From contig NZ_CP095072.1 of assembly GCF_022919115.1 (NCBI RefSeq), positions 2,542,001-2,606,000 on the forward strand: 64,000 nucleotides of DNA, written 5' to 3'. Below the pieces are notes generated by a model. It ran no database searches and had not been told where the DNA came from. It worked only from the letters and a program-made list of their open reading frames with translations. Every line of letters starts with the position of its first letter. Position 1 is the stretch's first letter. The stretch comes from Gracilibacillus caseinilyticus. Lineage in GTDB: Bacteria > Bacillota > Bacilli > Bacillales > Amphibacillaceae. Below are positions 63,678 to 64,000 of the stretch, one piece after another. The translations under genes and the position numbers were made by a program.

Positions 63678-64000
63678 ATGGAATACATAAAACATGTAAG
63701 ATCAATGGTCGGAAATGAAAAAATATTGATGGTAGTAGCAGGCGCAATTGTTTTTGATGAAGAAGACAGAGTACTGCTGCAGCAACGTTCCGATAACGGA
63801 CAATGGGGATTTCCAGGTGGATTTATGGATCTAGGGGAAAGTGTTCAAGATGCTGCAAAAAGAGAGGTTAATGAGGAGACAGGACTTTATTTAGAAGAAA
63901 TGGAGTTGTTTGCGATTTATTCCGGTCCGCAATATGACAAAACATTCTCGAACGGTGATCAGGTATCACTAGTTTTAATATCATTTATTTGTAAGCGGTA
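63678..64000 (+). CDS. Nudix hydrolase, 3' truncated by the window
   Basis: The first 107 residues of a Nudix protein. MVVAGAIVFDEEDRVLLQQRSDNGQWGFPGGFMDLGESVQDAAKREVNEETGL holds a complete Nudix box (GGFMDLGESVQDAAKREVNE, about residues 48-67, then ETGL). The opening (EYIKHVRSMVGNEKILMV) is typical of ADP-ribose or nucleoside-diphosphate MutT-like proteins of Bacillus. GGAAAGGAC lies upstream. The end is outside the window. Confidence 0.86.
   Translation, partial: MEYIKHVRSMVGNEKILMVVAGAIVFDEEDRVLLQQRSDNGQWGFPGGFMDLGESVQDAAKREVNEETGLYLEEMELFAIYSGPQYDKTFSNGDQVSLVLISFICKR

Overview
The window looks like a chromosomal segment of a low-GC, Gram-positive, spore-former-type Bacillaceae. The first ~38 kb keeps recognisable Bacillus subtilis yhe/yha/ecs/hem/yhf gene order (yheB-yheA, yhaQP, yhaON, yhaM, prsA, yhaH-hit diverging from ecsAB, yhaA, hmoB/pbpF/hemEHY, lplJ-yhfN). 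The acidic Ser/Glu/Asp tail of PrsA and the general gene set suggest a halotolerant lineage such as Gracilibacillus, Oceanobacillus or Virgibacillus. The genus is an inference only.

Layout. 0-9.2 kb (+): end of yheB, yheA, the YhaQP ABC exporter, a minus-strand GNAT, the YhaO/YhaN nuclease pair and a GNAT. 10-15 kb (-): GNAT, a long YhaM exoribonuclease, PrsA foldase, two small membrane proteins, YhaH and Hit. 15-18.8 kb (+): EcsAB, then a MarR regulator with two operator palindromes and the polyamine acetyltransferase PaiA. 19.4-21.3 kb (-): M20 amidohydrolase and a ferritin-like protein. 21.4-25.3 kb (+): TPP riboswitch and the thiazole operon tenI-thiO-thiS-thiG-thiF. 25.7-33.3 kb: BdbC and a membrane-anchored thioredoxin, heme monooxygenase HmoB (-), PbpF, and the heme genes hemE-hemH-hemY. 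34.4-38.7 kb: lipoate ligase, M48 protease, a coiled-coil protein and an Rrf2 regulator.

From ~38.7 kb to ~60 kb the character changes to an accessory region of small, mostly co-directional single-enzyme genes (GNAT, Nudix, HIT, HAD, histidine phosphatase, C-N hydrolase, methyltransferases, small membrane proteins). No integrase or transposase is visible. Many genes here are broken: an oxidoreductase with an internal deletion, a DUF5412-like gene with a nonsense codon, a methyltransferase with two in-frame TGAs, an alpha/beta hydrolase with an extra base in an A8 run, and a small membrane gene with an extra base in a T run. The end of the window carries a DUF368 transporter, HelD and a truncated Nudix gene.

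The most notable non-coding signal is a family of ~0.14-0.58 kb repeats (six copies, A-F) with terminal inverted repeats. The full copies contain two large palindromic hairpin modules in opposite orientation. Every copy sits beyond the end of an operon, and all lie in the first 34 kb. I saw none in the accessory half. Other regulatory signals are the TPP riboswitch with a readable terminator/antiterminator switch, paired operators for the Rrf2 and MarR regulators, and a perfect 20-bp palindrome in a good sigma-A-type promoter. A short conserved motif also recurs in the gaps after three consecutive small genes at 42.5-43.3 kb.
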